A DNA stretch of 64,000 nt from Streptococcus porcinus (GCF_901542335.1 NZ_LR594036.1:372001-436000), one strand, 5' to 3'. Shown: positions 10,173 through 19,301, counted from the first letter of the stretch. The notes: a model not told the origin generated them from the sequence alone. Numbers and translations are program-made.

Positions 10173-10901
10173 TTGTACAGATCTAGAGACTTCTACGTGA
10201 GAGTAAGTGGCCAGCGAGCCCTTTTTACCAATCCTGCCACAAAGGGGGGATCGGAACGGTCATCCTACCCCATTCCGACTAGGCAAGCATTGAATGGCAT
10301 CGTTGATGCCATCTATTATAAGCCGACCTTTACTAATATCGTCACAGAGGTTAAGATTATTAACCAAATTCAAACCGAATTACAGGGTGTCAGGGCTCTG
10401 TTGCATGATTATAGTGCAGATTTAAGTTATGTATCGTATTTGAGTGATGTTGTTTATCTGATCAAGTTTCATTTTGTTTGGAATGAAGATAGAAAAGATT
10501 TAAACTCAGATAGACTTCCAGCTAAACATGAAGCCATTATGGAGCGTTCTATTCGTAAAGGTGGACGTCGTGATGTGTTTTTGGGTACAAGAGAGAGTGT
10601 AGGTCTTGTAGATGATATCAGCCAAGAAGAGTATGAGGCTGCTGTATCGTATTATAATGGTGTCAATATCGACTTGGGAATCATGTTCCATTCCTTTGCC
10701 TATCCGAAAGACAAAAAGACACCATTGAAATCATACTTTACAAAGACTGTGATGAAAAATGGAGTCATTACGTTTAAACCACAGTCTGAATGCGATATTG
10801 TTAACACACTTTCTAGTTATGCTTTTAAAGCACCAGAGGAGATAAAATCGGTTAACGATGAATACATGGAGTATGATGACATGGAGAAAGGAGAAAACTG
10901 A
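10173..10901 (+). CDS. cas5c: type I-C crRNA endonuclease / Cascade subunit Cas5c
   Basis: A 242-residue RAMP protein (Cas5d family). In type I-C systems it takes the place of Cas6: it cuts the precursor crRNA at the repeat hairpin and stays on the crRNA 5' handle. The sequence RSRDFYVRVSGQRALFTNP at the N-terminus and the basic GGRRDVFLGTRE stretch (the G-rich loop region) fit the family. The start is TTG at 10173, chosen because a strong GGAGG lies 8 bases upstream and the next Met is internal to the conserved fold. The stop codon overlaps the cas8c start (TGATG), so the two are translationally coupled. Confidence 0.95.
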   Translation: MYRSRDFYVRVSGQRALFTNPATKGGSERSSYPIPTRQALNGIVDAIYYKPTFTNIVTEVKIINQIQTELQGVRALLHDYSADLSYVSYLSDVVYLIKFHFVWNEDRKDLNSDRLPAKHEAIMERSIRKGGRRDVFLGTRESVGLVDDISQEEYEAAVSYYNGVNIDLGIMFHSFAYPKDKKTPLKSYFTKTVMKNGVITFKPQSECDIVNTLSSYAFKAPEEIKSVNDEYMEYDDMEKGEN

Positions 10902-12796
10902 TGGATTTTTTTACTTCTCTCTTGAAGACCTATGAGAAAGCAGAGCTAGCAGACTTGGTTGATCACCAAAAAAGAGATAATGAGCCGGTTTTATTGCCGA
11001 TTTATCATACGAGTTTAAAGTCAAATGGCAAAAATATCATTTCAGTGAAACTTGACAAAGATGGCCAGTTTCACAAGGCAGAATTTATGGCAGATAAGCA
11101 AATGATTATTTTTCCTGTAACGGCTGATTCTGTTGCTAGGTCAGGTAGTAATCCTGCACCGCATCCCCTAGTCGATAAATTTGCTTATTATAGTGCTGAA
11201 GTAGACCAGTCCCAGTATGATTCTTTTCATAAGCAACTTAATAACTGGATTGATTATTGTGAGGAGGGTGAGGTCAAGAGGTTTTTAACCATTGTTCAGC
11301 AATTTATTTTGAAACCAGAATTTCTAATATTGATTCTTGATTCTTTAATTGGTCCTGATTATCAAAATAATCAATTAAAAATTAGTTTTTGTGATGTTAC
11401 TGGAAAAGAAAAACTAATTGATTTATCAGCTTGTTTTTTAGAATTTTCAATTGACCAATTTCAGGGCTTTAAAAATGAATCGGTTTCGACATTTAAAGCC
11501 TTACACCAATCCTATATTTCTTTTGTTGAAGCAAATCGTGAAAATCTTGGTATTTGTAATATTAGTGGACGAGAAGAGCAGCTTACCGATAAGCATAGAG
11601 GACTGATGGGGAATGCTAAAATCATCTCAGTTAGTAATAAAAGAGAAGCTTATAAAGGACGTTTTAGAGAACGTGAAGACGTCTTTAGTGTTGGCTATGA
11701 AACTTCCGAAAAGATTCATTTAATGATCAAGTATCTTTTAGAAAATAAAAATACCAGTACTTGGTTAGGGTCCTCTCAATATTTAATCAACTGGTTCAGC
11801 GATGATTTAACAAATGATAGTCGGTTGGATATTGTATCACCAATCTTTGATGATGGACTTGAAGAAGAAGATGATGACGATACGCCTCCTGTTATAACAT
11901 TAGCAACTGAAGACAATAAAAGAATTGGTAAATCATTTATCAAGGGACAAAAATTATTTGCTAATGATGCCACTTATTACGTTGCTATTTTGAATAAAAC
12001 CAGCAATGGACGGATTGCTTTAAAATATTTTCGTCAGCTTCAAGCGTCTCAATTACTCACCAATCTTGATAAGTGGCAGGAAAAATACAGTTGGGAGTCG
12101 CGATTTAAGTTTGGGAAAAGTCGCTTAAGAACCCCTACTTTTCATGACATCCTTAATGTGTCCTACGGAGTTGATAGGGAACGTTTCCTTGAATTAGATA
12201 ATGATAACTTCAAAAGTGATCAAGTTCAAAAGTTAGTGACAAGTTTGATTGATGGTAAACCGATGCCACAGTCCATTGTCAAAAAGTTAGGTAACAATGT
12301 TAAAGAACGACATCGTTACCGTAAGCACTGGTATCAAGTTGAGCAGGTCTGCTTAGCAATTTTACACAAACAAAATGGGGAGGAATTTTCACCGATGCTA
12401 GATCATACCAATCAAAATCGTTCCTATCTTTTCGGGCGATTATTAGCAATTTTTGAATTAATCGAGACGTTGCGTTATGGCTTGGATGGAACCGACAGCG
12501 ATCGTATTACCAATGCTGAACGTTATTGGACGGCCTATACTGGACAGCCAACAAAATTGATGATGTTATTGGAGAATAAAATTAAGCCTTACGAAGAACC
12601 ATTGAAATTAAATCGTCGTGGCAGTTGGAAGAAATTAGAAAAAGAAAAAGAAGAGATTTTAGAACTGTTAAATCCTCTGTTAGAAACAGAAACAATGGAG
12701 AAACCGTTAGATTACCGCTTTATTTTTGGGTATTATGCTGAGAAAAACTATTATTATACAAAACAAAACACTGAAGTAACGGAAAGTGAGGAGTAA
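10901..12796 (+). CDS. cas8c: type I-C Cascade large subunit Cas8c (Csd1)
   Basis: A 631-residue large subunit of the type I-C effector. Family members recognise the PAM and help recruit Cas3; this is known of the family and was not read from a catalytic motif. It has an N-terminal Csd1-type start (LLKTYEKAELADLVDHQKR) and an acidic linker (DDGLEEEDDDDTPP) near residue 323. A long charged helical C-terminus (RRGSWKKLEKEKEEILELL) follows. It overlaps cas5c by one base and ends 4 bases before cas7c. The gene is full length with no internal damage, unlike cas3. Confidence 0.93.
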   Translation: MDFFTSLLKTYEKAELADLVDHQKRDNEPVLLPIYHTSLKSNGKNIISVKLDKDGQFHKAEFMADKQMIIFPVTADSVARSGSNPAPHPLVDKFAYYSAEVDQSQYDSFHKQLNNWIDYCEEGEVKRFLTIVQQFILKPEFLILILDSLIGPDYQNNQLKISFCDVTGKEKLIDLSACFLEFSIDQFQGFKNESVSTFKALHQSYISFVEANRENLGICNISGREEQLTDKHRGLMGNAKIISVSNKREAYKGRFREREDVFSVGYETSEKIHLMIKYLLENKNTSTWLGSSQYLINWFSDDLTNDSRLDIVSPIFDDGLEEEDDDDTPPVITLATEDNKRIGKSFIKGQKLFANDATYYVAILNKTSNGRIALKYFRQLQASQLLTNLDKWQEKYSWESRFKFGKSRLRTPTFHDILNVSYGVDRERFLELDNDNFKSDQVQKLVTSLIDGKPMPQSIVKKLGNNVKERHRYRKHWYQVEQVCLAILHKQNGEEFSPMLDHTNQNRSYLFGRLLAIFELIETLRYGLDGTDSDRITNAERYWTAYTGQPTKLMMLLENKIKPYEEPLKLNRRGSWKKLEKEKEEILELLNPLLETETMEKPLDYRFIFGYYAEKNYYYTKQNTEVTESEE

Positions 12797-12800
12797 AAAG

Positions 12801-13649
12801 ATGTTGGAACACAAAATTGATTTTATGGTAACCCTTGAAGTGAAAGAAGCAAATGCAAATGGTGATCCCTTAAATGGAAACATGCCTCGTACAGATGCCA
12901 AAGGATATGGTGTGATGAGTGATGTCTCCATTAAACGTAAGATTCGTAATCGTCTACAAGATATGGGAAAACCTATTTTTGTGCAAGCTAATGAACGTAT
13001 TGAAGATGACTTTCGTTCACTAGAAAGTCGCTTTTCACAACATTTTACAGCTAAGACACCTGACAAAGAAATTGAAGAAAAAGCAAATGCATTATGGTTT
13101 GATGTTCGTGCTTTTGGACAAGTTTTTACTTATCTGAAAAAATCAATTGGGGTGCGTGGACCAGTCTCCATCAGTATGGCTAAGTCCTTGGAGCCGATTG
13201 TCATTTCCAGCCTTCAAATTACGCGTAGTACCAATGGTATGGAAGCTAAGAATAATAGTGGGCGTTCTTCTGATACGATGGGGACAAAACATTTTGTAGA
13301 TTATGGTGTGTATGTACTTAAAGGTTCTATCAATGCTTATTTTGCTGAAAAGACTGGATTTTCTCAGGAAGATGCCGAGGCCATTAAAGAGGTTTTGGTT
13401 AGCTTGTTTGAAAATGATGCGTCGTCTGCACGTCCGGAAGGTTCTATGCGAGTTCGTGAAGTCTTTTGGTTTACGCATTCAAGCAAACTGGGAAATGTTT
13501 CAAGTGCGCGTGTCTTTGATTTGTTAGAGTATCATCAATCAATAGAAGAAAAAAGTACTTATGACGCTTATCAGATTCATCTAAATCAAGAAAAATTGGC
13601 TAAATATGAAGCGAAAGGTTTAACGCTTGAAATCCTAGAAGGACTCTAG
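12801..13649 (+). CDS. cas7c: type I-C Cascade backbone subunit Cas7c (Csd2)
   Basis: A 282-residue RAMP protein that polymerises along the crRNA spacer. It has the conserved Csd2 opening (VTLEVKEANANGDPLNGN.P.TD..G.G..SDV.IKRKIR) and a central VRAFGQVF region. I chose ATG 12801 over the GTG at 12786 because GAGGAG lies 7 bases before the ATG; the GTG start would overlap the cas8c stop and place the ribosome site inside the gene. The stop is separated from the cas4 start by one base. Confidence 0.94.
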   Translation: MLEHKIDFMVTLEVKEANANGDPLNGNMPRTDAKGYGVMSDVSIKRKIRNRLQDMGKPIFVQANERIEDDFRSLESRFSQHFTAKTPDKEIEEKANALWFDVRAFGQVFTYLKKSIGVRGPVSISMAKSLEPIVISSLQITRSTNGMEAKNNSGRSSDTMGTKHFVDYGVYVLKGSINAYFAEKTGFSQEDAEAIKEVLVSLFENDASSARPEGSMRVREVFWFTHSSKLGNVSSARVFDLLEYHQSIEEKSTYDAYQIHLNQEKLAKYEAKGLTLEILEGL

Positions 13650-13650
13650 T

Positions 13651-14325
13651 ATGGTCTATGCCGAAGATGATTATTTAATGCTATCAGGTATTCAGCATTT
13701 TCAATTTTGTAAACGTCAATGGGCGTTGATCCATATTGAGCAACAATGGCTTGATAATGAAGCGACAGCGCATGGACAAATTCTACATACTAAAGCAGAT
13801 AATCCTTACATTAAAGAAAAACGAAAAGATCTTTTGGTCTCACGTGCTATGCCCATTTCTTCTGCAGAACTTGGACTTTCAGGAATTATGGATGTGGTGG
13901 AATTTTATAAAGATGATCAAGGTGTGTCTTTGAGGGGAAAACGTGGGAAATGGTTGCCAAAAGTTGTGGAATACAAGCGCGGGAAACCTAAAAAAGATAC
14001 CAGAGATATTGTCCAGTTGGTGGCTCAGACCATGTGTTTAGAAGAAACGCTAGGCTGTCACATTAACGAAGGTTGTCTTTATTACCATAGTGTCAATCAA
14101 AGAGTGATTGTTCCTATGACATCAGATTTGCGTCAAGAGGTGAGGGAATTAGCCGAAGAGATGCATGAGGTTTATCAGAGTCAAATGCTACCTAAAGCAG
14201 CTTATTTTAAAAATTGTCAGCTTTGTTCTTTAGTCGATATTTGTAAGCCCAGATTGAGTAAGAAAACAAGGAGTGTGGCACGTTACATCAATGAGGCTAT
14301 GACCAGTGAGGAGATGAACCCATGA
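13651..14325 (+). CDS. cas4: CRISPR adaptation exonuclease Cas4
   Basis: A 224-residue RecB-like Fe-S nuclease. In type I-C systems it works with Cas1-Cas2 to trim pre-spacers and select the PAM end. The first Fe-S cysteine is in HFQFCKRQWAL near residue 23. The C-terminal cluster is CQLCSLVDICK near residues 190-200. The RecB core is seen in SGIMDVVEF and VVEYKRGKPKK (the E..K catalytic pair). It overlaps cas1 by four bases (ATGA). No damage is seen. Confidence 0.95.
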   Translation: MVYAEDDYLMLSGIQHFQFCKRQWALIHIEQQWLDNEATAHGQILHTKADNPYIKEKRKDLLVSRAMPISSAELGLSGIMDVVEFYKDDQGVSLRGKRGKWLPKVVEYKRGKPKKDTRDIVQLVAQTMCLEETLGCHINEGCLYYHSVNQRVIVPMTSDLRQEVRELAEEMHEVYQSQMLPKAAYFKNCQLCSLVDICKPRLSKKTRSVARYINEAMTSEEMNP

Positions 14326-15347
14326 AAAAGTTGCTAAATACCTTGTATTTGACGCAAGAAGATTTTTATGTCACTAAAGAGGGCGATAATATTGTTATCA
14401 AGCAAGGAGGTAAGGTTCTCAAACGGATCCCCTTTCGGATTATTGACGGTATTGTCTGTTTTTCCTATTTAGGTGTATCACCTGCTTTGGTGAAGTTATG
14501 TACGGAAAATCAGATTAACTTATCGTTTCATACACCACAAGGCCGTTTTTGTGGTCGCTATATTGGTTCAACCAATGGGAATATGTTATTGCGTAGAGAA
14601 CATTACCGCTTATCTGATCGTGAAGAATCTTTGGAATATGCAAAGCGGTTTATTTTGGCTAAAATTTCTAACTCAAGGAAATACTTGTTACGCTTTAAAC
14701 GAGATCATCGTCAACAGATTGATACCACGCTTTTTAATGCTGTTAATGACGAATTGATATGGGCTTTAGAGATGGTTCAGGCTGCAAATAATAAAGACAC
14801 TTTGCGAGGGATTGAAGGCCAAGCTGCTAATCAGTATTTTCGCATCTTTAATGATCTTGTGCTGACGGATAAAAAAACATTTTACTTCCAAGGTCGGAGT
14901 AAGCGACCGCCCTTAGACTGTGTTAATGCCCTCTTGTCTTTTGGTTACAGTTTACTGACCTTTGAATGTCAATCTGCCTTGGAAGCTGTCGGCTTAGACA
15001 GTTACGTTGGTTTCTTTCACACGGATCGTCCTGGGCGTGCCAGTTTAGCGCTTGATTTAGTTGAAGAGTTCCGCTCATATATTGTTGATCGTTTTGTCTT
15101 TTCATTAATTAATAAAGGACAACTTCAGAAAAAACACTTTGAGGTTAAAGAAAATGGTAGCATTTTATTGACGGAAAATGGTAGAGCTATTTTTATTGAT
15201 TTGTGGCAGAAGCGTAAGCATACTGAGGTAGAGCATCCTTTTACAAAAGAAAAAGTAAAATTTATGTTATTACCCTATGTGCAAGCGCAACTTTTAGCTA
15301 AGGCCATACGAGGAGATTTAGAAAGCTATCCACCTTTTATGGTTTAG
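14322..15347 (+). CDS. cas1: CRISPR integrase Cas1 (type I-C)
   Basis: A 341-residue endonuclease/integrase that inserts new spacers with Cas2. It shows a Cas1-type N-terminal beta domain (LNTLYLTQEDFYVTKEGDNIVIKQ) and an alpha-helical catalytic domain with ALSFGYSLL, GLDSYVGFFHTDRPGRASLA (the metal-ligand His lies in the FFH segment) and DLVEEFRS..VDR. These match the expected E-H-D/E active-site arrangement. The length is normal. It follows cas4 with a four-base overlap and is ten bases before cas2. Confidence 0.96.
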   Translation: MKKLLNTLYLTQEDFYVTKEGDNIVIKQGGKVLKRIPFRIIDGIVCFSYLGVSPALVKLCTENQINLSFHTPQGRFCGRYIGSTNGNMLLRREHYRLSDREESLEYAKRFILAKISNSRKYLLRFKRDHRQQIDTTLFNAVNDELIWALEMVQAANNKDTLRGIEGQAANQYFRIFNDLVLTDKKTFYFQGRSKRPPLDCVNALLSFGYSLLTFECQSALEAVGLDSYVGFFHTDRPGRASLALDLVEEFRSYIVDRFVFSLINKGQLQKKHFEVKENGSILLTENGRAIFIDLWQKRKHTEVEHPFTKEKVKFMLLPYVQAQLLAKAIRGDLESYPPFMV

Positions 15348-15357
15348 GAGATGTTAT

Positions 15358-15651
15358 ATGATGGTTTTAGTCACTTATGATGTAAATACTGAAACATCGG
15401 CGGGCAGAAAAAGATTGCGTCATGTTGCTAAACTCTGTGTGGACTATGGGCAACGTGTTCAAAATTCTGTTTTTGAATGTTCTGTGACACCTGCGGAATT
15501 TGTGGATATAAAGCACCGCTTAACACAGATCATTGATGAGGAAACTGATAGTATTCGCTTTTATTTATTGGGTAAAAATTGGCAGAGGCGTGTAGAAACA
15601 CTTGGTCGTTCAGACAGCTATGACCCAGATAAAGGTGTCTTATTATTGTGA
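15358..15651 (+). CDS. cas2: CRISPR adaptation protein Cas2
   Basis: A 97-residue ferredoxin-fold protein that bridges two Cas1 dimers during spacer integration. The N-terminal strand MVLVTYDVNTETSAGRKRLR carries the conserved Asp after the first strand, and the tail is SDSYDPDKGVLLL. Two ATG codons stand in tandem (15358 and 15361). The ribosome site GGAGATG is 10-12 bases upstream and does not decide between them. It is the last cas gene, about 150 bases before the first repeat. Confidence 0.95.
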   Translation: MMVLVTYDVNTETSAGRKRLRHVAKLCVDYGQRVQNSVFECSVTPAEFVDIKHRLTQIIDEETDSIRFYLLGKNWQRRVETLGRSDSYDPDKGVLLL

Positions 15652-15800
15652 AAACGTTTAGTGCGACTCGAGGTTTCACAGAAAAACCTTGCTTGCTCGC
15701 GCAAAAATAACTTAAAAAAGAAGTTAAATGGAGATAAAAAGGCTTAAAAACACCTCTATGTCTTCCATCCGTTTCTCTATAAACTGTGTCATTTGGCGCA
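15652..15800 (+). promoter_or_regulatory. CRISPR leader
   Basis: About 149 AT-rich bases lie between the cas2 stop and the first repeat. They contain no gene. The position beside the cas2 end of the array marks it as the leader where new spacers enter. No clear -35/-10 pair was identified. Confidence 0.6.
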
Positions 15801-16296
15801 GTCTCACCCTTCACGGGTGAGTGGATTGAAATATATCGATAACGGGGTATTTACTAAAACACTTCGTCTCACCCTTCACGGGTGAGTGGATTGAAATTAA
15901 TTCAGCATGACCGTCATCTTCAAAAATAAAAGTCTCACCCTTCACGGGTGAGTGGATTGAAATACCAAAAACTTCAATTTCAACCCCTTTTTCGATGGCG
16001 TCTCACCCTTCACGGGTGAGTGGATTGAAATTTGTTTGATTTCCATAACTCAGCTGTCAGAACTGATGTCTCACCCTTCACGGGTGAGTGGATTGAAATT
16101 CTATATCCGTTTATCACTTCTTCAAAACGTGTGTCTCACCCTTCACGGGTGAGTGGATTGAAATAATTGCTTTAATGTTTGCTTTGGGTGCTTTTTGTGT
16201 CTCACCCTTCACGGGTGAGTGGATTGAAATTAAGTTTGAATTAGACGCGATTATGGAGGGGCTTGTCTCACCCTTCATGGGTGAGTGGATTGAAAT
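15801..16296 (+). CRISPR. type I-C CRISPR array, 8 repeats / 7 spacers
   Basis: The 32-base repeats begin GTCTCACCCTTCACGGGTGA and end GTGGATTGAAAT. They start at 15801, 15866, 15932, 16000, 16068, 16133, 16199 and 16265. Spacers are 33, 34, 36, 36, 33, 34 and 34 bases. Each repeat holds the stem CTCACCC / GGGTGAG that Cas5c would cut near. The first seven repeats are identical; the last has C to T (TTCATGGG), the usual sign of the old trailer end. Spacer origins cannot be told without a search. Confidence 0.98.
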
Positions 16297-16720
16297 AAGA
16301 AATTTCAATTATTTTTATGAGAAATTCCCAAAATTCTTTGGGCCAAATATAGGGATCTTTATTGATGGTTCTAAAGGAAAACTCGCACTAGATAAAGAGA
16401 AAAGAATCTTTACTTTAAGATTTTTGCCGTCTGGAGATGAAATCGAAGCATACATTAATCAAGATAATGGAAAAGCTATTCAATCAATTAAAAATCAGGC
16501 TATTTTAGGAGAGTGGATTGTTAATCAAGTATTCCAGTTAAAACGGAGAGAACCACTTACCTATCAAAAATTAGTAGACTTACAAATAAATGCATTAAGG
16601 CTGATAAAATATAAGAAGTCGCAAGTGATTGGTATTGAATTCACTTGGATTGATATCGAAAATCCACCGGCAGATGCTATTGGCTGGGTGACAAAAAATA
16701 AAATCCCTCAACAAACTTGA
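16277..16720 (+). CDS. orphan, probably 5'-truncated protein fused to the array end
   Basis: An open frame runs out of the last repeat to 16720. The C to T change in that repeat creates an in-frame ATG at 16277, giving 147 residues that start MGEWIEIRNFNYFYEKF. A GGAGGGG lies 15 bases upstream, too far for a good start, so translation is uncertain. The body is soluble and mixed alpha/beta (IGIFIDGSKGKLALDKEKR, then a helix QLKRREPLTYQKLVDLQINA, then VIGIEFTWIDIENPPADAIG). I do not recognise the family. It looks like the C-terminal part of a larger protein whose 5' half was lost beside the array. Fragments of phage or restriction genes are possible but unsupported. Confidence 0.45.
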   Translation: MGEWIEIRNFNYFYEKFPKFFGPNIGIFIDGSKGKLALDKEKRIFTLRFLPSGDEIEAYINQDNGKAIQSIKNQAILGEWIVNQVFQLKRREPLTYQKLVDLQINALRLIKYKKSQVIGIEFTWIDIENPPADAIGWVTKNKIPQQT

Positions 16721-16762
16721 TAGAAATGAAATCTGCTTGATAAATAAACGATTTTGTCACCG

Positions 16763-16829
16763 TTTACATTCCCCTCTCATCTTGCTATAATCAGGTCATA
16801 ATTAAGAAGCATGCTACCGTGCTTTTTTT
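16763..16829 (+). promoter_or_regulatory. promoter and attenuator-like hairpin before sensor kinase gene
   Basis: TTTACA (16763-16768), a 17-base spacer and TATAAT (16786-16791) form a strong sigma-A promoter. About 15 bases downstream a short stem (AAGCATG/CGTGCTT, 16807-16824) runs into seven T, ending only 13 bases before the gene start. A terminator this close to the promoter suggests premature termination. Confidence 0.6.
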
Positions 16830-16842
16830 GTGAGGTTTTGGG

Positions 16843-18513
16843 ATGGGTATTGATAAGAAAGTGGCTGAGCTTACTTTTAAGGAGAAGTTGCGGCTTGAGA
16901 TTTTAGCTGGTTTTAAAAAGACGGCTTTGGTTATTGGTTTGAGTTATGTGATAGTACTGAGTTTGTTTATTGTTTCGGTGCAGTATAGTCAGCTGGTTGG
17001 TGGGACGAATGTTATTATCTCTTATTTTAGGACAACACACAGTAAGAGTGATAGTCTTTTTGCAAAGCTTGAACAGAAGGGGCTAAGCCAATTCTTATCA
17101 GGCCACTTGAGTGAACGCGAGATGTTCAGGAAAGTCTACCAAGAGTCGAATCATTTGCCCTTTCGCTCGGCGATTTCCATTTACAATCCTAAGGGACAGT
17201 TGCTTTTGAGCACGCGCCTTCCTAATCGGGGTGGTCTTCGTGATGATGCTTTTGTTAAAATTGCCTTGCCTCATGTTAAAAATAGATCTGAGTACCGATT
17301 GATGAAAGACTATCAGGGGAACCCTTTTCTCTTAAAAATGAAAGCTATCTGGTCAAAAGGAGTTAAGATAGGTTATTTGGTGCTTTATATTGATGGGAAC
17401 GATTTTGAGTCTGGTTTAAAGGTTGATGCGACTCAGTATGTGATTGCGGATCATTTTAATCATCTTTTTACTTCAAATAGTTTACAAGATACAACTCTTT
17501 CTTGGCAAAAAATTGATAGTAATCAGTTTAAAAAAAGGATGAGTATAAGCGATGGAAATTTGATCTTACACCAGTGGAAACCTTTGGGGCAAGAGCTTTT
17601 TTTGTATACTTCGATCTTAGTGCTTCCCTTGTCTTATCTGTTACTTTTTACTTGTTTCTTTGTTTTTGTTATTATGCTTCTTTTGATTGTCTTAGCAAGA
17701 CGACTTTCTGAACGTATTTCCAGTCATAGTAGTGACAGTGTTGCTCTTCTCGTTAAGGATTTGGATTTAATTGTTGGTGGTTATCAATATAAAGTTGGTG
17801 TTAGATCAAAAGATGAGTTTGGTTATTTGGCTGAAAAAATAAATAGTTTGATTGATACTTTAGACCGTTTATTTCGCCAGATGTTAACCTTGGAACAAGA
17901 AAAATCAACTGTTGAACGTAAACTTTTGGAAGCTCAGTTTCACCCACATTTTCTCTATAATTCTTTGGAATCCATTAAAGTTTTAATTCATTTTAACCCT
18001 CATAAAGCACAAGCAATGATTTTAGCTCTTAATCGAGTTCTGCGTTATAGTATTACCTCTCAGGCAGAATATGCCGTTTTAGCTTCTGATTTTGATATCT
18101 TAGAGGACTTTTTAGAGGTTAATCAAGTGCGTTTTGAAGATTTTCGCTTTAGTCTATTTTATCCTGATGATTTGCAGCGGCTGCGAATTCCCAAGCTCTT
18201 TTTATTACCTTTGGTTGAAAATGCCATTAAATATGGCATGAAATCTCGGCATGATTTAACCATTAGAATAGAACTTAAAATGACAGACAAACACATCCAG
18301 TTTTATGTGTTAGATAATGGTCCAGGTTTTAGTCAATTCTTTAAAGATAATTTTGCTCGTTATTTAAAAGCTGGACATACGGAACATGGATTAGTGAATT
18401 CTTACAGTCGTTTAGTCATGCTTTATCCAAGCACGACTATCGAGCTCTGCCAAGTTGATATGTTGAACGGTGTTTTACTACAATTTGAAAGGAAGCAAGC
18501 ATGTTACGAATGA
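16843..18513 (+). CDS. YesM-type sensor histidine kinase
   Basis: A 556-residue membrane sensor of the LytS/YesM class. The first membrane helix is near residues 25-48. An extracytoplasmic sensing region of about 200 residues follows. A second helix lies near 258-285 (SILVLPLSYLLLFTCFFVFV), then a HAMP-like segment. The phospho-acceptor is in FHPHFLYNSLESI (H367). The ATP-binding part has PLVENAIKYGMKSR and DNGPGFS. The start ATG follows GTGAGG. The stop overlaps the regulator gene by 13 bases, so the pair is co-translated. Such kinases commonly control the neighbouring transporter, here the importer at 19344-23132. Confidence 0.93.
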   Translation: MGIDKKVAELTFKEKLRLEILAGFKKTALVIGLSYVIVLSLFIVSVQYSQLVGGTNVIISYFRTTHSKSDSLFAKLEQKGLSQFLSGHLSEREMFRKVYQESNHLPFRSAISIYNPKGQLLLSTRLPNRGGLRDDAFVKIALPHVKNRSEYRLMKDYQGNPFLLKMKAIWSKGVKIGYLVLYIDGNDFESGLKVDATQYVIADHFNHLFTSNSLQDTTLSWQKIDSNQFKKRMSISDGNLILHQWKPLGQELFLYTSILVLPLSYLLLFTCFFVFVIMLLLIVLARRLSERISSHSSDSVALLVKDLDLIVGGYQYKVGVRSKDEFGYLAEKINSLIDTLDRLFRQMLTLEQEKSTVERKLLEAQFHPHFLYNSLESIKVLIHFNPHKAQAMILALNRVLRYSITSQAEYAVLASDFDILEDFLEVNQVRFEDFRFSLFYPDDLQRLRIPKLFLLPLVENAIKYGMKSRHDLTIRIELKMTDKHIQFYVLDNGPGFSQFFKDNFARYLKAGHTEHGLVNSYSRLVMLYPSTTIELCQVDMLNGVLLQFERKQACYE

Positions 18514-19268
18514 TTATTGTCGAAGATGAACATCTAATTAGGAAGTGGTTGAGTCAAGTGATTGATTATAAACAAATGGGGATTGATTTGCTTGCTTGTG
18601 CCCGTGATGGTCAAGAGGGCATTGAGGCTATTATAAGGTTTGAACCGGATATTGTTTTGACTGATATTATGATGCCACGAAAAACAGCTTTTGATATGTT
18701 TGAAGCGACGAGAAAATATAACTATCAGAAAATTATTTTGTCCTCATTTAGCGATTTTCAAAATGCTAAGAGAGCTATGCAATATGGTGTTATTAATTTT
18801 TTAGAGAAGCCTCTAGACACAGATGAATTACGTGATTGTCTTTGGCAGATTTGTTTAGACCTTAAATCGGAGGATATTCTCTTAGTTAACGAAGAGGAGT
18901 TGATTAAGCAATTTCCAACGATTGCTTTACCAGCTAGCGATGATAATTCTTTATCAGCTCAGGTTATTTCTTATTTGCATCATCATTACAATCAGACTAT
19001 ATCAACGGAGGCTATTGCTCATCAATTTGGGTATAGTGAGAGTTACCTTTATAAAAAAGTCAAAGATGAACTGGGCATTACCTTAAAGGACTATTTAAAC
19101 AGGTACCGAGTGCGTCGAGCTATTCAATGTATTTTAGAAGATCCCAGCCTTATGGTTTATCAAGTTTCATCTTCCGTAGGCTTTTCCGACTATAACTATT
19201 TTGGTAAGGTTTTTCGTCGTTATACTGGCCTAACATTCACGGAATTTAAAGAGAATTTTACTCATTAA
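18501..19268 (+). CDS. YesN-type response regulator, AraC family
   Basis: A 255-residue regulator. The N-terminal receiver domain has the acidic pair (VEDEH) and the phospho-acceptor in VLTDIMMP (D55), with the conserved Lys in FLEKPLD. The C-terminal about 100 residues form an AraC-type double helix-turn-helix (TEAIAHQFGYSESYLYKKVK and VSSSVGFSDYNYFGKVFRR). It is encoded directly behind its kinase and 75 bases before the binding-protein gene, its likely target. A signal detected outside the cell would be passed to transport-gene expression; this is inferred from layout. Confidence 0.93.
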   Translation: MLRMIIVEDEHLIRKWLSQVIDYKQMGIDLLACARDGQEGIEAIIRFEPDIVLTDIMMPRKTAFDMFEATRKYNYQKIILSSFSDFQNAKRAMQYGVINFLEKPLDTDELRDCLWQICLDLKSEDILLVNEEELIKQFPTIALPASDDNSLSAQVISYLHHHYNQTISTEAIAHQFGYSESYLYKKVKDELGITLKDYLNRYRVRRAIQCILEDPSLMVYQVSSSVGFSDYNYFGKVFRRYTGLTFTEFKENFTH

Positions 19269-19282
19269 GAATAGAATTGTCC

Positions 19283-19301
19283 TATAATTAAAGCGCTTTC
19301 T
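19283..19301 (+). promoter_or_regulatory. importer promoter -10 overlapping cre-like site
   Basis: TATAAT (19283-19288) is followed directly by TTAAAGCGCTTTCT (19288-19301), which matches the CcpA cre consensus at all but two positions. Carbon catabolite control of the importer is inferred. Confidence 0.55.

Noticed and set aside
16114..16308. Minus-strand frame with repeated ISIHSPVKGET peptide, and the plus-strand VSPFTGEWIEI repeats
   Set aside because: They are translations of the CRISPR repeats, not a repeat protein.
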